Positions 8,463 to 17,659 are shown, counted from the first letter of the stretch. The stretch is 64,000 bases of DNA from Thermoanaerobaculia bacterium (GCA_947259925.1 CAMYOG010000050.1:60959-124958), one strand, 5' to 3'. Notes: a model not told the origin generated them from the letters alone. Made by a program: numbers and translations.

Positions 8463-9989
8463 GTGCGAGTCAGCAGCAAGGTCGGTCTCAGCACGGGTCT
8501 GCTGACGGTGATCCTGATCGTCGTACTGGTCTACAACATCACCCAGGTTCGCCGGCTGGCGGAGACCCAGCGAGGGCTCGCCCAGATCGAGCTCCAGGCG
8601 ACCACCAGCGCACTCGACCAGCAGCGCCTGATGCCGCAGTTCGAGTCGGCGGCCCTCAAGTACCTGGTCACGCGAGACCCGCAGTACGCCGAGAAGGTGA
8701 ACGAGCTCCGAGACTCGTTCGAGACCGAGCTCCTGAATCTCGAGGCGCTCGAACTTTCCGAATCTGTCCGCCAGGAGGTCGACGAGCTCCGTCGCCTGTG
8801 GGAGGGCTTCCTCTGGTCCGAGTTCGTCGTCCAGCCCGAGACGCAGGAGGTGCTGGGGTCGGAGCTGGCACCGGAGGACGAGGTCGTCCTCGGGGTCTCG
8901 GTGAGGAACGAGATCGAGAACATTCGAGCCCAGCTGGCGCAGGTCACAGCCGCCACGCGCGCGGTGTTCGGGCAGAAGGTCGGGCAAGCGATCGATGTCT
9001 CGACCCGTGCGCGCACGGCTTCGTGGATCGTCGTCGCGGTCACCCTCGCTTGTGCCGCACCGATCCTGCTGCTCACCATCTGGTCGATCCGTGAGCCGCT
9101 GCGCCGCCTCGAGGAGGGGACGAAATCGGTGACGCGGGGGATCTATTCGTATCCCCAGCTCGACGATTCCCGGCGCGACGAGTTCTCGGACATCGCCACG
9201 AGCTTCAACGAGATGGTCACCCGGCTGGGCGAGCTCGACCAGCTGAAGCGCGACTTCCTGTCCCACGTCTCGCACGAGCTGCGCACACCTCTGGTGTCGA
9301 TGGACGAGACCAACCGGTTGCTGCTCGAGGAGCTGCCAGGTCCGTTGAACGAGAAGCAGCGCAAGTTCCTGGAGCTCAACCTCGAGGGCAGCCGCCGACT
9401 CTCCGACATGATCTCCAAGCTGCTCGATCTGGCCCGGATGGAGGAGCGGGCGGTTCTCTTCGAGCTCCAGACCAACGACCTGGTCGACCTGGCCAACAAG
9501 GTGGCCGACAGCTTCCTTGCCCGGGCGCGCGAGCTCGACTCTGCGGTCTGGGTCGACGCCGACGACCAGTCGGTCCTGGCCGAGTGCGACGCCGACCGGA
9601 TCATCCAGCTGTTGAGCAACCTGGTCGACAATGCGCTCAAGCACTCGCCGGCCGAGGCGCCGGTGGTGATCCGCGTCCGGCCTCCGGGCGCGCCATCGGA
9701 TCACGGCGTCGGGTTGGTCGGCGAGCAGGCCGCCTCCCTGCAGGTGATCGACCGCGGCCCGGGCGTACCCGACGACCAGAAACAGAGGATCTTCGAGAAG
9801 TTCCACCAGGGGAGTCGGCCAAGGTCCGGAGGCGTCGGGCTTGGGCTGGCGATCTGCAGCCAGATCGTCAACGCCCATCGCGGCGCGATCTGGGTGGAGG
9901 ACAACCCGCCCGGTGGCAGCGTCTTTTGCGTCGCGCTGCCCGCCACCGCACCGGAGACCGCCGCGCAGGCCGGAGGAACGGCTTGGTGA
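8463..9989 (+). CDS. HAMP-domain sensor histidine kinase
   Basis: A 508-residue protein from GTG 8463. TM1 is at about 9-26, a periplasmic helical segment spans about 27-186, and TM2 is at about 187-209. It is followed by a HAMP linker, a HisKA domain with H271 in HVSHELRTP, and a HATPase domain with the N box NLVDN (386-390), DRGPGVP and GVGLGLAIC. Autophosphorylation at H271 and transfer to the adjacent regulator's D55 is the expected reaction. The periplasmic part is mainly helical with no recognised ligand domain. The lipoprotein gene overlaps its stop by 4 bases (GTGA), so kinase and lipoprotein are translated together. Confidence 0.92.
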   Translation: MRVSSKVGLSTGLLTVILIVVLVYNITQVRRLAETQRGLAQIELQATTSALDQQRLMPQFESAALKYLVTRDPQYAEKVNELRDSFETELLNLEALELSESVRQEVDELRRLWEGFLWSEFVVQPETQEVLGSELAPEDEVVLGVSVRNEIENIRAQLAQVTAATRAVFGQKVGQAIDVSTRARTASWIVVAVTLACAAPILLLTIWSIREPLRRLEEGTKSVTRGIYSYPQLDDSRRDEFSDIATSFNEMVTRLGELDQLKRDFLSHVSHELRTPLVSMDETNRLLLEELPGPLNEKQRKFLELNLEGSRRLSDMISKLLDLARMEERAVLFELQTNDLVDLANKVADSFLARARELDSAVWVDADDQSVLAECDADRIIQLLSNLVDNALKHSPAEAPVVIRVRPPGAPSDHGVGLVGEQAASLQVIDRGPGVPDDQKQRIFEKFHQGSRPRSGGVGLGLAICSQIVNAHRGAIWVEDNPPGGSVFCVALPATAPETAAQAGGTAW

Positions 9990-10561
9990 AGGCGCTCGGT
10001 CCGTCCGTCCTGGTCCTGGCGCTGGTCGCCAGCGGCTGCGCTTCCAGCTTGACCGAGGGTGATCGGTACTTCCTGGCCGGCGACCTGGTTCGCGCCGAGG
10101 CCGCGTATCGCGGCTACTTGACCAGCGGCGCCGCCTCGGGAGCTACCAAGGCACGGGCGCGTTACCGACTCGGCCTCATCTACGCCCTGCCCGAGAGCGA
10201 TCTGCACGACTGGGAGATGGCCAACAAGGCGCTGACCTCGCTGATCGAGAACGAGCCCGAGAGCGCGTGGGCGCAGCAGGCGTCGCTCCTGCTCTCGCTG
10301 CACCTCGAGCGCGCGCGGCTCGAGCGCGAGCTAGTTGAGCGCGATGACCGCGTCAGCGCTCTTCTGAGCGAGGTCTACGAGCTGCGGCAAGCGGCCGCGG
10401 ATGCCGGCGACGAGGTCGAGGACCGCGAGGCACGAGTCGAGCAGCTCGCTGGCGAGATCGCCGAGCTCAGGCGCAGCATAGGCGCACTGGGCGAGCGGCT
10501 GGAGGCGCGCGAGGAAGAGCTCGAGCGGATCAAGAGGATCGACCTGCAGACACCGCCCTAG
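9986..10561 (+). CDS. Small lipoprotein with TPR-like and coiled-coil parts (QseG-like position)
   Basis: A 191-residue protein. GTG 9986 overlaps the kinase stop (GTGA) and has GGAGGAAC upstream. The signal ends in a lipobox (LVASGC, Cys near 19). Residues 25-95 look like a TPR-type helical hairpin set (GDRYFLAGDLVRAEAAYRGY, then ARYRLGLIYALPE); residues 110-185 form a charged coiled coil. Its place after a HAMP kinase and sigma54 regulator matches the outer-membrane lipoprotein of the GlrK/QseG/GlrR system, which helps the kinase sense the envelope. Sequence homology to QseG is not evident by eye, so the role is inferred from context. Its TAG stop overlaps the stop of the convergent DUF72 gene in a CTAG palindrome. 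Confidence 0.75.
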   Translation: MKALGPSVLVLALVASGCASSLTEGDRYFLAGDLVRAEAAYRGYLTSGAASGATKARARYRLGLIYALPESDLHDWEMANKALTSLIENEPESAWAQQASLLLSLHLERARLERELVERDDRVSALLSEVYELRQAAADAGDEVEDREARVEQLAGEIAELRRSIGALGERLEAREEELERIKRIDLQTPP

Positions 10562-11265
10562 CTGGCGGTCAGTAGCGACTCGAACTTCTTGGCCATCCGC
10601 GGCCCGGCTCCCTCGTCCTCGTGCTTGAAGAAGACGAAGACGTCGGTCCACTCCTGCTTCCCGATCCGCCGGGCCCACTCCTCGAGATCGGCGTCGGAGT
10701 AGTCCTCGCGCCGCAGCCGGAGGTACCCGAACGGCGCCGTCGCGGTGAGCGGCGGGTCCTTGTCGGCGCCGGTATCGGCGATCACCAGGGCGACGCCATG
10801 CTCTTCGAGGGCTGCGAAGATCTCGTCGTCGAACCAGGACGGGTCCCGGAACTCGAAGGCGGCGTTCAGATCCTCGGGCAGGAGTCCGAGGAAGTTGCGC
10901 AGGCGGTCGGCGTTCTTCTTGAGGTAGGGGGGGAGCTGGAAGAGCATCGGTCCGCGCCGATCGCCGAGCACGGCGCTGGTCTCGACCACGTACGTCAGCT
11001 CCTCAGCGGCCTCGGGCTTCAGCCGTTTGAAGTGAGTGATCCGCCGCGTCACCTTGAGGACGAAGCGAAAGTCCTCGGGTACCTGCGCCGCCCACCCCTC
11101 GAGTACCTGTCGTCTGGGCATCCGATAGAAAGTGTTGTTGATCTCGACCGACTTGAGCCGGCCGGCGTAGTACTCGAGCATCTGCGGCGGCTTCAGGTCC
11201 TCGGGGTAGAACGGACCCCGCCACTCCTTGTAGGAGTAGCCGCTGGTGCCGACGTAGACGCGCAT
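10558..11265 (-). CDS. DUF72 family protein (TIM-barrel fold)
   Basis: A 235-residue protein from ATG 11265. The N-terminal YVGTSGYSYKEWRGPFYPE, then EINNTFYRMP and FKLKVTRRITH-like strands (here FRFVLKVTRRITH), FQLPPYLKKN and the C-terminal DVFVFFKHEDEG are hallmarks of DUF72 (YecE-type) proteins. These are conserved TIM-barrel proteins whose biochemical role is not firmly established. The in-frame extension to 11337 is rejected because a TACAAT -10-like box (11279-11274) lies 8 bases before ATG 11265, which implies a nearly leaderless transcript. The stop overlaps the convergent lipoprotein stop by 4 bases. Confidence 0.88.
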   Translation of the reverse strand: MRVYVGTSGYSYKEWRGPFYPEDLKPPQMLEYYAGRLKSVEINNTFYRMPRRQVLEGWAAQVPEDFRFVLKVTRRITHFKRLKPEAAEELTYVVETSAVLGDRRGPMLFQLPPYLKKNADRLRNFLGLLPEDLNAAFEFRDPSWFDDEIFAALEEHGVALVIADTGADKDPPLTATAPFGYLRLRREDYSDADLEEWARRIGKQEWTDVFVFFKHEDEGAGPRMAKKFESLLTAS

Positions 11266-11273
11266 GTGCCTGA

Positions 11274-11279
11274 ATTGTA
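11274..11279 (-). promoter_or_regulatory. TACAAT -10-like box, leaderless-type, for DUF72
   Basis: On the minus strand TACAAT ends 8 bases before ATG 11265, which places the expected transcription start at or next to the start codon. No convincing -35 box is seen. Confidence 0.4.
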
Positions 11280-11396
11280 ACCACTTGGACCCGATCCCGG
11301 TCGCCACCGAACAGCTCGATTCCCGTATCATCGACATACTTCGGCGCGTTTCTTGCGTAGAAACAGTCAGGGAGGCCCCGAAGGGACGCCAACGCC

Positions 11397-11657
11397 ATGA
11401 GCCCGCAATCGAGTATCCGAGACCGCGCCAAGGACGGCCCGAATCGGCCGTTGCAGACCCGGCTCACCCTCGGCAGTCGTTGGCAGGGGCCGACGCTCGA
11501 GGAGTTCGTCGAGCGGGTCGAGCACGAGTTTGGCGCGTCGACCGATCTGATCGGCATTCTGCGCGACGGTGTCGGCCGTCACGACAACCTCGCCCCCGCC
11601 GACATCCGGGAGCTCTGCGCGCTGCTCGGGGTCCCGCCCGAAGACTTCGGAGTGTAA
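11397..11657 (+). CDS. Hypothetical 86-residue protein
   Basis: Starts at ATG 11397 with a weak AGGGA upstream. It is a short, soluble, charged protein without signal peptide or membrane segment. The C-terminal part (TLEEFVERVEHEFGASTDL to IRELCALLGVPPEDFGV) looks like a small helical domain ending in a segment resembling a helix-turn-helix or acyl-carrier-like helix. I do not recognise the family. Codon use (G/C at third positions) matches its neighbours. It is transcribed toward the aldolase, with an 82-base gap. The opposite strand is also open here, so the call rests on the frame statistics and the clean start. Confidence 0.55.
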   Translation: MSPQSSIRDRAKDGPNRPLQTRLTLGSRWQGPTLEEFVERVEHEFGASTDLIGILRDGVGRHDNLAPADIRELCALLGVPPEDFGV

Positions 11658-11739
11658 GAGGCTCGCCAGAGCGCCGGACGGAGCCGCGGCGAGTCGCTCT
11701 GGGGAGGTAACGGAGTTTCTCGGATACAGTCTCCGCCGG

Positions 11740-12435
11740 ATGGTTCCGGTACCGCAGGAAGGGGTCATCAAGTTCCGCGCCGAGCACGCCCGGCGGGCAC
11801 TCGAGGCGCGGCGGGTCGGCGAGACCGCCTGCCGACTGATCGCCTGGCGCGAGATCATGGCGCTCACCGGCCTGGTCGGGCGTGACCCGGAGCGCTACGA
11901 AGGTGCCGCCTACGGTAACGTCAGCGCGCGCCTGGGGCCACCGTCGGCGGGTCTGGGCAGGCGCTCGTTCCTGATCACCGGTACGCAGACCTCCGACAAG
12001 CGATGCCTGGGGCTCGACGACTTCGCGGTCGTGGAGCGCTTCGACTTCAGCAGCAACTGGGTCCGCAGCTACGGCCTGACCGAGCCCTCGTCGGAGTCGA
12101 TGACCCACGGGGCGATCTACGATCTCGGCCCGCATATTCGCTGCGTCCTGCACGCCCACTCGCCGATCGTCTGGCGCCACGCCCGGCGGCTGCAGATCCC
12201 GACCACCGCGGAGCACGTCCCCTACGGCACTCCCGAGATGGCGCTCGAGGTCCAGCGTCTCTACCGCGAGACCGTTCTGCCAGAGCGACCGATCCTGGCC
12301 ATGGGCGGGCACGAGGACGGAATCGTCGTTTTCGGCCGCTCGACCGAGCAGACCGGCCAGCTGCTCCTGAAGTGGCTCGCCCGTGCCTACGAGCTCGAGT
12401 GCGCGGCGGGCGACGTCAACCTCTGCTCGTTCTAG
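11740..12435 (+). CDS. Class II aldolase/adducin-family protein
   Basis: A 231-residue protein starting at ATG 11740; TACAGT (11725-11730) lies 9 bases upstream, suggesting a very short leader. Residues 30-70 contain GRDPERYEGAAYGNVSARL, the N-terminal phosphate-binding (GN[VI]S) region of the family; zinc-type histidines lie in the HAHSP segment (about 133-137) and near GGHEDGIVVFG. Family members are Zn-dependent aldolases, epimerases or dehydratases (fuculose/ribulose-phosphate types). The substrate cannot be told. The third zinc histidine is not obvious, so catalytic competence is uncertain. The 3' end overlaps the convergent permease gene by 20 bases. Confidence 0.75.
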   Translation: MVPVPQEGVIKFRAEHARRALEARRVGETACRLIAWREIMALTGLVGRDPERYEGAAYGNVSARLGPPSAGLGRRSFLITGTQTSDKRCLGLDDFAVVERFDFSSNWVRSYGLTEPSSESMTHGAIYDLGPHIRCVLHAHSPIVWRHARRLQIPTTAEHVPYGTPEMALEVQRLYRETVLPERPILAMGGHEDGIVVFGRSTEQTGQLLLKWLARAYELECAAGDVNLCSF

Positions 12436-13315
12436 AGCGAAAGACGAACAGGCTGGCCAGCGTGACGACGTAGGGCAGCGACTCGGTCAACTGCGAGGGG
12501 AGCTGAAGCCCCTGGAGGCGGAAGCCGAGCGACTCTGTCAGACCGAACAGAAGGCAGGCCGCGAAAACACCGAGTGGGTGGGCGCGCCCGAACATCACCG
12601 CCACCACCGCGATCCAGCCTCGCCCGGCGCTCATGTTCTCGACGAAGAGCGTCACGTTGCCGAGCGACAGCTGGGCGCCCGCCAGTCCACACAGAGCGCC
12701 CGAGACCAGGATCGCGGCGGTGCGCAGCCGGCCGACGTCGACGCCCAGGGTCATCGCCGCTTCGGCGTGCTCGCCGACCCCCCGCAGCCGCAGTCCGATC
12801 ACGTGCCGGAAGAGGAGCACCTGGACCCCGACGGTGAGGAGCAGGGCGACGTAGACCACCGAGGTGTGACCCGAGAGCAGCGGTCCGAGCAGCGGCAGTC
12901 CGTCGATCCCCGGAAGACGAAGGGTGGACAGGCCGACCAGGGCAGGATCCTGAAAGGCTCCCTTGACCCCGAAGATCGAGCGCAGCAGATAGACGGTGAG
13001 ACCAGATGCCAGCAGGTTGATCGCGATGCCGACGACGATCTCGTTGCCACGCAGCCGAACCGCGAACAGCGCCAGCAGGGCCGCCAGGGCGACTCCGCTC
13101 AGCACCGCCGCCGCGACACCGGCGAGCGCACTGCCGCCGAAGTAGCTGCCGACCACCGCACCGAAGGCGCCGGCGAGCATCAGCCCCTCGAGGCCGATGT
13201 TGAAGACCCCCGCGCGCTCGCAGATGAGCCCACCGAGCGCGGCCAGCAGGATCGGGGTCGCGAACCGGAGGAGCGATCCGGTCAGGGTGGCATCGAAGAT
13301 ACCGAGGAGCTCCAT
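12416..13315 (-). CDS. Nucleoside-type ABC transporter permease 2 (BmpA system)
   Basis: A 299-residue, very hydrophobic protein from ATG 13315, which shares one base with the upstream permease stop (TGATG). Eight or more membrane segments are visible. The motif CERAGVFNIGLEGLMLAGAF near residues 32-51 is the classic permease signature of the RbsC/YufQ/NupQ group. The longer open frame to 13993 is a shadow of permease 1. It is the last gene of the five-gene nucleoside operon and pairs with the 342-residue permease to form the membrane channel. Its last 20 bases overlap the end of the aldolase gene on the other strand. Confidence 0.92.
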   Translation of the reverse strand: MELLGIFDATLTGSLLRFATPILLAALGGLICERAGVFNIGLEGLMLAGAFGAVVGSYFGGSALAGVAAAVLSGVALAALLALFAVRLRGNEIVVGIAINLLASGLTVYLLRSIFGVKGAFQDPALVGLSTLRLPGIDGLPLLGPLLSGHTSVVYVALLLTVGVQVLLFRHVIGLRLRGVGEHAEAAMTLGVDVGRLRTAAILVSGALCGLAGAQLSLGNVTLFVENMSAGRGWIAVVAVMFGRAHPLGVFAACLLFGLTESLGFRLQGLQLPSQLTESLPYVVTLASLFVFRSRTSRG

Positions 13316-14343
13316 CAGTCGGCTCTCCGTGTACGCGCGAGCGCCAGCCGGAAACGGTCCTTGGCCGCGACGAACAGGATGATCAGCGCCTGCAGCACCC
13401 GGGACAGCTCCCGCGGCACCTCGGTCACTCGCTCCATGGCGAAGCCCCCGGTCTGAACGGCGGCAAAGAAGAGCCCCGCCAGGAGCACGCCGAGCGGCCG
13501 CGAGCCGCTCAGCAGCGCCACCATCAAGCCGGTCCAGGCCCAGAGCGGCTGGGTCAGCGAATTGTCGATGAACCGATGGTGGACTCCCAGGACCTGGACC
13601 GCTCCGACCAGACCGGCGACCGCGCCGCTGGTGAACATGACGCTCGTACCGAGTCGCCGCAGGTCGACGCCGCCCGCCTGAGCGAAGCGGCGATTGAGTC
13701 CCGTCATCCGTAGGCGGTAGCCGGCTCGAGTCCGCGCGATCGCGAACGCCACCACCAGCACCACGATCAGGACGAGCAGGATGCCGGCGTGCAACCGGCC
13801 GCTTCCACCCCACCGAGCGAGCTGCACGCCGTCCGCGATCCGCTCGGTCTGAGGGAGCCCCGAATCGACGTCTCGGAGCTGGTGGTTGACCAGGTACGAC
13901 GCCAACAGCCTGGCCGGGTAGTTCAGCAACAGGGTGCTGACCAGGAGCGGAACCCGAAATCGGAACTCGAAGAACGCCGCCGAGGCCGCCCACAGCCCCC
14001 CCACCACCGCCGCCGCGCCGATCGACAGCACCACGGTGAACAGGCCGCCCTCCGGCAGGGCGAGCGCGACCGTAGCCGCCGCCAGCCCGCCGAGCACCAG
14101 CTGTCCCTCACCCCCGAGGTTGAAGAAGCCCGCCCGGAAGGCGATCGCGGTCGCCACCCCCATGCCGACGATCGGCGCCGCCCGTGAGAGTGTCGCGAAG
14201 AGATCGCCGGTGAGCATCGCACCGTATGCCAAAAGTGGGTTATGGCCGGTTGCGAGGACGAAGGCCCCGCCCACGAGCACCGCGGCGCCGACCGCCAGCA
14301 GCGGCCCCCGAAGGTCACCGAGTAGCTCGCGCAGAGCGCTCAC
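13315..14343 (-). CDS. Nucleoside-type ABC transporter permease 1 (BmpA system)
   Basis: A 342-residue protein from GTG 14343, overlapping the ATPase stop by 4 bases (GTGA). Hydrophobic segments begin at about 14, 55, 85, 105 and beyond. FRAGFFNLGGEGQLVLGG (about 69-86) is the permease signature corresponding to YufP/NupP. It forms a heterodimer with the downstream permease, powered by the double ATPase. The fourth gene of the operon. Confidence 0.92.
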   Translation of the reverse strand: MSALRELLGDLRGPLLAVGAAVLVGGAFVLATGHNPLLAYGAMLTGDLFATLSRAAPIVGMGVATAIAFRAGFFNLGGEGQLVLGGLAAATVALALPEGGLFTVVLSIGAAAVVGGLWAASAAFFEFRFRVPLLVSTLLLNYPARLLASYLVNHQLRDVDSGLPQTERIADGVQLARWGGSGRLHAGILLVLIVVLVVAFAIARTRAGYRLRMTGLNRRFAQAGGVDLRRLGTSVMFTSGAVAGLVGAVQVLGVHHRFIDNSLTQPLWAWTGLMVALLSGSRPLGVLLAGLFFAAVQTGGFAMERVTEVPRELSRVLQALIILFVAAKDRFRLALARTRRAD

Positions 14344-15857
14344 CCGCCGCCCGCCATAAGGAGTCCGAGGCGCTCCTCGGTGGCGCTCTCTCGAGCGAGC
14401 TCGCCGACGATGCGCCCACCGAGCATCACCAGGATCCGATCCGCGAGGGTCAGAAGCTCGCCCAGCTCGGCCGAGATCAGCAGGACCGCCCCACCGCCGG
14501 AGCTGTAGTCGAGCAGGGCTCGGTGGATGAGCTCGATGGCGGCCAGGTCGACGCCTCGGGTCGGCTGCTCGACCAGCAGGAGACGCGCATCGTGAGCCAG
14601 TTCCCGGCCGACGACGAGCTTCTGCCGATTGCCCCCCGAGAGGTCGGCCGCCGCCGCCCTGACGCCGGCGGTCCTGATCCGGAGTTGGTCGACCAGATCG
14701 CCGGCTCGGCGGTCGATCGCCGCGCTGTCGAGCACGCCCCTCGGCGCCAGCTCCGGCCGACCCTCGAAGCCCATCAGGGCGTTCTCGGCGACGCTGGCCG
14801 CGGTTGCCAGTCCGGTTCCGTCCCGATCCTCCGGAACGCAGGCCAGCCCCGCGGCGCGGCGCTCCCGAACCGACAGCGACGTCAGCTCGGCCGAGCCGAG
14901 CCGAATCCGGCCCGAGCGAGGACGCTCCAACCCGGCGATCGCCGCGGCCAGCTCGGACTGTCCGTTGCCCGCGACACCGGCGATGCCGACGATCTCTCGC
15001 GCCTTGACCGCCAGGTCGACCCGATCGACCGCCGGGTCGGGGCCGCGCCCGGAGACGACCAGCGACTCGATCTTCAGGACGGTCTCGCCCGGCTCGTGCG
15101 GCTCGATCTTCGGCGCGCTCACGGTCCTCCCGACCATCAAGCGCGACAGCTCCTCGGCCGAGCTCTGCGCGGTGACGACGGTGCCGGTGACCCGCCCCTG
15201 GCGGAGCACCGTCGTGCGATCGCAGAGAGTCAGGACTTCCGGCAGCTTATGGCTGATGAAGACGATCGCGGTACCCTCGGCCGCCAGGCTCCGCAAGACC
15301 CTGAACAGCCCCTCCTGCTCGCCCGGGGTCAGGACCGCGGTCGGCTCGTCGAGCACCAGCACCGCTGCCTGCCGGTAGAGAGCCTTGAGGATCTCTACCC
15401 GTTGCTGCACACCGACCGGTAGCCCGCCGACCAGAGCCCCGGTCTCGACCTCGAGGCCGTAGCGCTCGGCCAGCTCGGCTACCCGCTTCGCCGCTACCGC
15501 CCGGTCGACCAGCCCGTATCGCTCGGGCTCGGCTCCGAAGACGACGTTCTCCGCGACGGTCAGCGAGTCGAAGAGCATGAAGTGCTGATGGACCATGCCC
15601 AGGCCGGCATGGATGGCGTCGAGCGGCGAGTCGAAGCGGCGGCGACGGCCGGCGACGCGGATCTCGCCGGCGTCGGGCCGGTGGATCCCGTAGAGGACCC
15701 CCATCAGGGTCGTCTTGCCGGCCCCGTTCTCGCCGATCAGCCCGTGGATCTCGCCGGCGTCGACCGACAGGTCGACCGCGTCGTTGGCGACGACCTCGCC
15801 GAACCGCTTGGTGATCCCCTGGAGCTCGAACGCCGCGGTCGGAGGGTGCTGGCTCAC
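14340..15857 (-). CDS. Double-domain ABC transporter ATPase for nucleoside uptake
   Basis: A 505-residue protein from GTG 15857, 9 bases after the lipoprotein stop. It has two ABC domains. The first has Walker A GENGAGKTT near 43 and Walker B VLVLDEPTA. The second has a degenerate P-loop region (VAGNGQSELAAAIAG) and a signature LSGGNRQKLVVGRELAHD followed by LLVEQPTRGVDLAA. The weakened second P-loop and LSGGNxQK signature are typical of RbsA/YufO-type ATPases, in which one site is catalytic. The first-domain signature is also weak (LPVGVQQRVEILKAL), as in that family. It energises the two permeases encoded downstream. Confidence 0.93.
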   Translation of the reverse strand: MSQHPPTAAFELQGITKRFGEVVANDAVDLSVDAGEIHGLIGENGAGKTTLMGVLYGIHRPDAGEIRVAGRRRRFDSPLDAIHAGLGMVHQHFMLFDSLTVAENVVFGAEPERYGLVDRAVAAKRVAELAERYGLEVETGALVGGLPVGVQQRVEILKALYRQAAVLVLDEPTAVLTPGEQEGLFRVLRSLAAEGTAIVFISHKLPEVLTLCDRTTVLRQGRVTGTVVTAQSSAEELSRLMVGRTVSAPKIEPHEPGETVLKIESLVVSGRGPDPAVDRVDLAVKAREIVGIAGVAGNGQSELAAAIAGLERPRSGRIRLGSAELTSLSVRERRAAGLACVPEDRDGTGLATAASVAENALMGFEGRPELAPRGVLDSAAIDRRAGDLVDQLRIRTAGVRAAAADLSGGNRQKLVVGRELAHDARLLLVEQPTRGVDLAAIELIHRALLDYSSGGGAVLLISAELGELLTLADRILVMLGGRIVGELARESATEERLGLLMAGGG

Positions 15858-15866
15858 CGCCGAGGC

Positions 15867-16901
15867 CTAGAGGATGCCCATTGGATCTTCGATGCCGATC
15901 TCGCCCGCCTCGACGCCGCGCGCCAGCTCGCGCAGTCGATCGATCACCTCCGGGTGCTCGAGAATCAGACAGTCGCTGTCGGCCGGCGGCTGGTCGTCGA
16001 GCGCGGTGAGCCCGATACCGCCGTTGCCGATGCCGTAGACCATCATCGTCTCGGCGCTGCCGTCGATAATCGCCGCCGCGGCTTCGACGATCACGCGATC
16101 TACCCGCTTCATCATGTTGTCGACGATCCTCCCCGGAGCCACCGGGCACTGATCGACGTCGATGCCGAAAGCGAAGAAGCCGGTCTCCGTCGCCGCTTCG
16201 AACACGCCGAGGTTGCCGGCCGCGGCAGCGCTATAGATGTAGTCGACTCCGTCGGCAGCCAGCGCCAGTGCCTGCTCCTTGGCCCGCACCGGATCGGCGA
16301 ACGGACTCTCGCCGCCGACCCAGCGGATCGAGACCTCGGCGTCCGGCCGCACGTGGCGGACGCCCGCCTCGAAGCCGTCGGTATAGCGATGGAGGAACGG
16401 GATGTCGGCGACGCCGATCGCGCCGAGCTTGCCGGTCTCGCTCAGCATCCCGGCCGCGGCACCGATCAGGAACGAGCCGTCGAACTCTCGAAAGAGCGCG
16501 CAGTGCACGTTGGGCGGCGGCTCGTCGATGCACTGATCGACCATCAGGAACTCGATCTCGCTCGCTTCGGCCGCCACCTGGGAGAGGAGATCGTTGAACT
16601 CGAAGCCGAGCAGCACGATCAGATCCGCCCCGTCCGAGATCGCCGCGCGCAGATTCTCCTCGCGGGTCATCGGATCCTCGCTCTCGAGCACCTGGGAGGA
16701 GGCGCCGAAACGCTCGGCCGCGGCTTCGATACCGATCTGGCCCATGGTCAGGAACGGGTTCACCCCCAGCGGATCGGGCGAGATGAAGACGAACTCGAGG
16801 CGCTGCTCCTCGGTGTCCTCGGCTACCGGCACTTCGCTCGAGCAGCCTGCCGTCAGCAGGGCGAGCAGCAGCAGGCGCACACTGTCGCGGCCGATCATCA
16901 C
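15867..16901 (-). CDS. BMP-family substrate-binding lipoprotein (nucleoside receptor)
   Basis: A 344-residue lipoprotein; the signal ends with LLTAGC (Cys near 20). The start is GTG 16901 (GTGA overlap with the phosphorylase stop) or the next codon, ATG 16898; both are coupled. The fold markers of the BMP (PnrA/BmpA) family are visible: MGQIGIEAAAERFG near the start, ISDGADLIVLLGFEFNDLL, VADIPFLHRYTDGFEAGV, GVDYIYSAAAAGNLGVFEAA and FAFGIDVDQ. Family receptors studied so far bind purine or pyrimidine nucleosides at the cell surface. The co-transcribed nucleoside phosphorylase makes a nucleoside ligand likely here. Confidence 0.9.
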   Translation of the reverse strand: MMIGRDSVRLLLLALLTAGCSSEVPVAEDTEEQRLEFVFISPDPLGVNPFLTMGQIGIEAAAERFGASSQVLESEDPMTREENLRAAISDGADLIVLLGFEFNDLLSQVAAEASEIEFLMVDQCIDEPPPNVHCALFREFDGSFLIGAAAGMLSETGKLGAIGVADIPFLHRYTDGFEAGVRHVRPDAEVSIRWVGGESPFADPVRAKEQALALAADGVDYIYSAAAAGNLGVFEAATETGFFAFGIDVDQCPVAPGRIVDNMMKRVDRVIVEAAAAIIDGSAETMMVYGIGNGGIGLTALDDQPPADSDCLILEHPEVIDRLRELARGVEAGEIGIEDPMGIL

Positions 16902-17650
16902 GCCGCCTCCGGCGTCTGGTCGGCCAGCACCCGCAGCGCCAGCTGCAGCATCCGGTCGACGCCCTTCTTGACTACCGGACGGTAGGGGTCGTACTCACTC
17001 ATGTCCTCGGCCGCTCGGCTCGGATTGCCGTCGGCCGTCAGAATGCCGCCGGCCCGGACGCCGTGCAGCGCGGCGACCACGAACAGCGCGCTCAACTCCA
17101 TCTCGACCGCCAGCACGCCGCTCTCCTGCCACGGGGTGAAGTCCTGACCCAGCACTCGCGACGGGTAGAACAGGTCGGAGGTCAGGACGATGCCGCTGTG
17201 AACACGGGTGCCGTCAGCGGCGCTGGCACCGAGCAGCGCGTGGGTCAGATCGAAGTCGGCGACCGCCGGAAAGCCGGTCGCTACCAGTCGCGGCGTCAGC
17301 CCTTCATCCCGAACCGCCGCGGTGGCAACGATCAGATCGCCATCGGCGATCTCGTCTCGAAGGGCGCCGCACGAGCCGGCGCGCACGATCGTGGTTACTC
17401 CCGCGCGCGCCAGCTCCTCGAAGCAGACGCCGGCACCGGCACTGCCGACACCGTGCGAGCAGACGGTCAGGCACCGGCCTTCGAGGGTGCCGGTATAGGT
17501 CGCGTACTCGCGGTTCGTGGCTACGAGCTCGGCGTCGGTCAGCAGCGACGCCGCCTGCTCGGCGCGGCGCGGATCTCCCACCGCCATCGCTGCCGACGCG
17601 ACTTCGTCCGCGCGCAGTCGCAGGATGGGCGTTCGCTCGTCACTCGCCAA
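16898..17650 (-). CDS. Nucleoside phosphorylase (uridine phosphorylase-like, NP-I family)
   Basis: A 250-residue protein from TTG 17650, first gene of the salvage operon. The family motifs are GDPRRAEQAA (phosphate-binding start), VCSHGVGSAGAG, RAGSCGAL and EMELSALF (nucleoside-binding Glu-Met-Glu), and FPAVADFDLTHAL resembles the uridine phosphorylase FPAVADFECT. It should split a nucleoside with phosphate into base and (deoxy)ribose-1-phosphate in the cytosol; the exact base is not certain. Directly followed by a BMP receptor, ATPase and two permeases, it links uptake to breakdown. A TATACT box ends 9 bases before the TTG, so the transcript may be leaderless. Confidence 0.9.
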   Translation of the reverse strand: MASDERTPILRLRADEVASAAMAVGDPRRAEQAASLLTDAELVATNREYATYTGTLEGRCLTVCSHGVGSAGAGVCFEELARAGVTTIVRAGSCGALRDEIADGDLIVATAAVRDEGLTPRLVATGFPAVADFDLTHALLGASAADGTRVHSGIVLTSDLFYPSRVLGQDFTPWQESGVLAVEMELSALFVVAALHGVRAGGILTADGNPSRAAEDMSEYDPYRPVVKKGVDRMLQLALRVLADQTPEAA

Positions 17651-17659
17651 TGCCGAGCG

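Noticed and set aside
12383..13456. A 357-codon plus-strand frame across the permease gene.
   Set aside because: It is antisense to a clear membrane permease; the product is Gln/Arg/Asp-rich with no fold signature.
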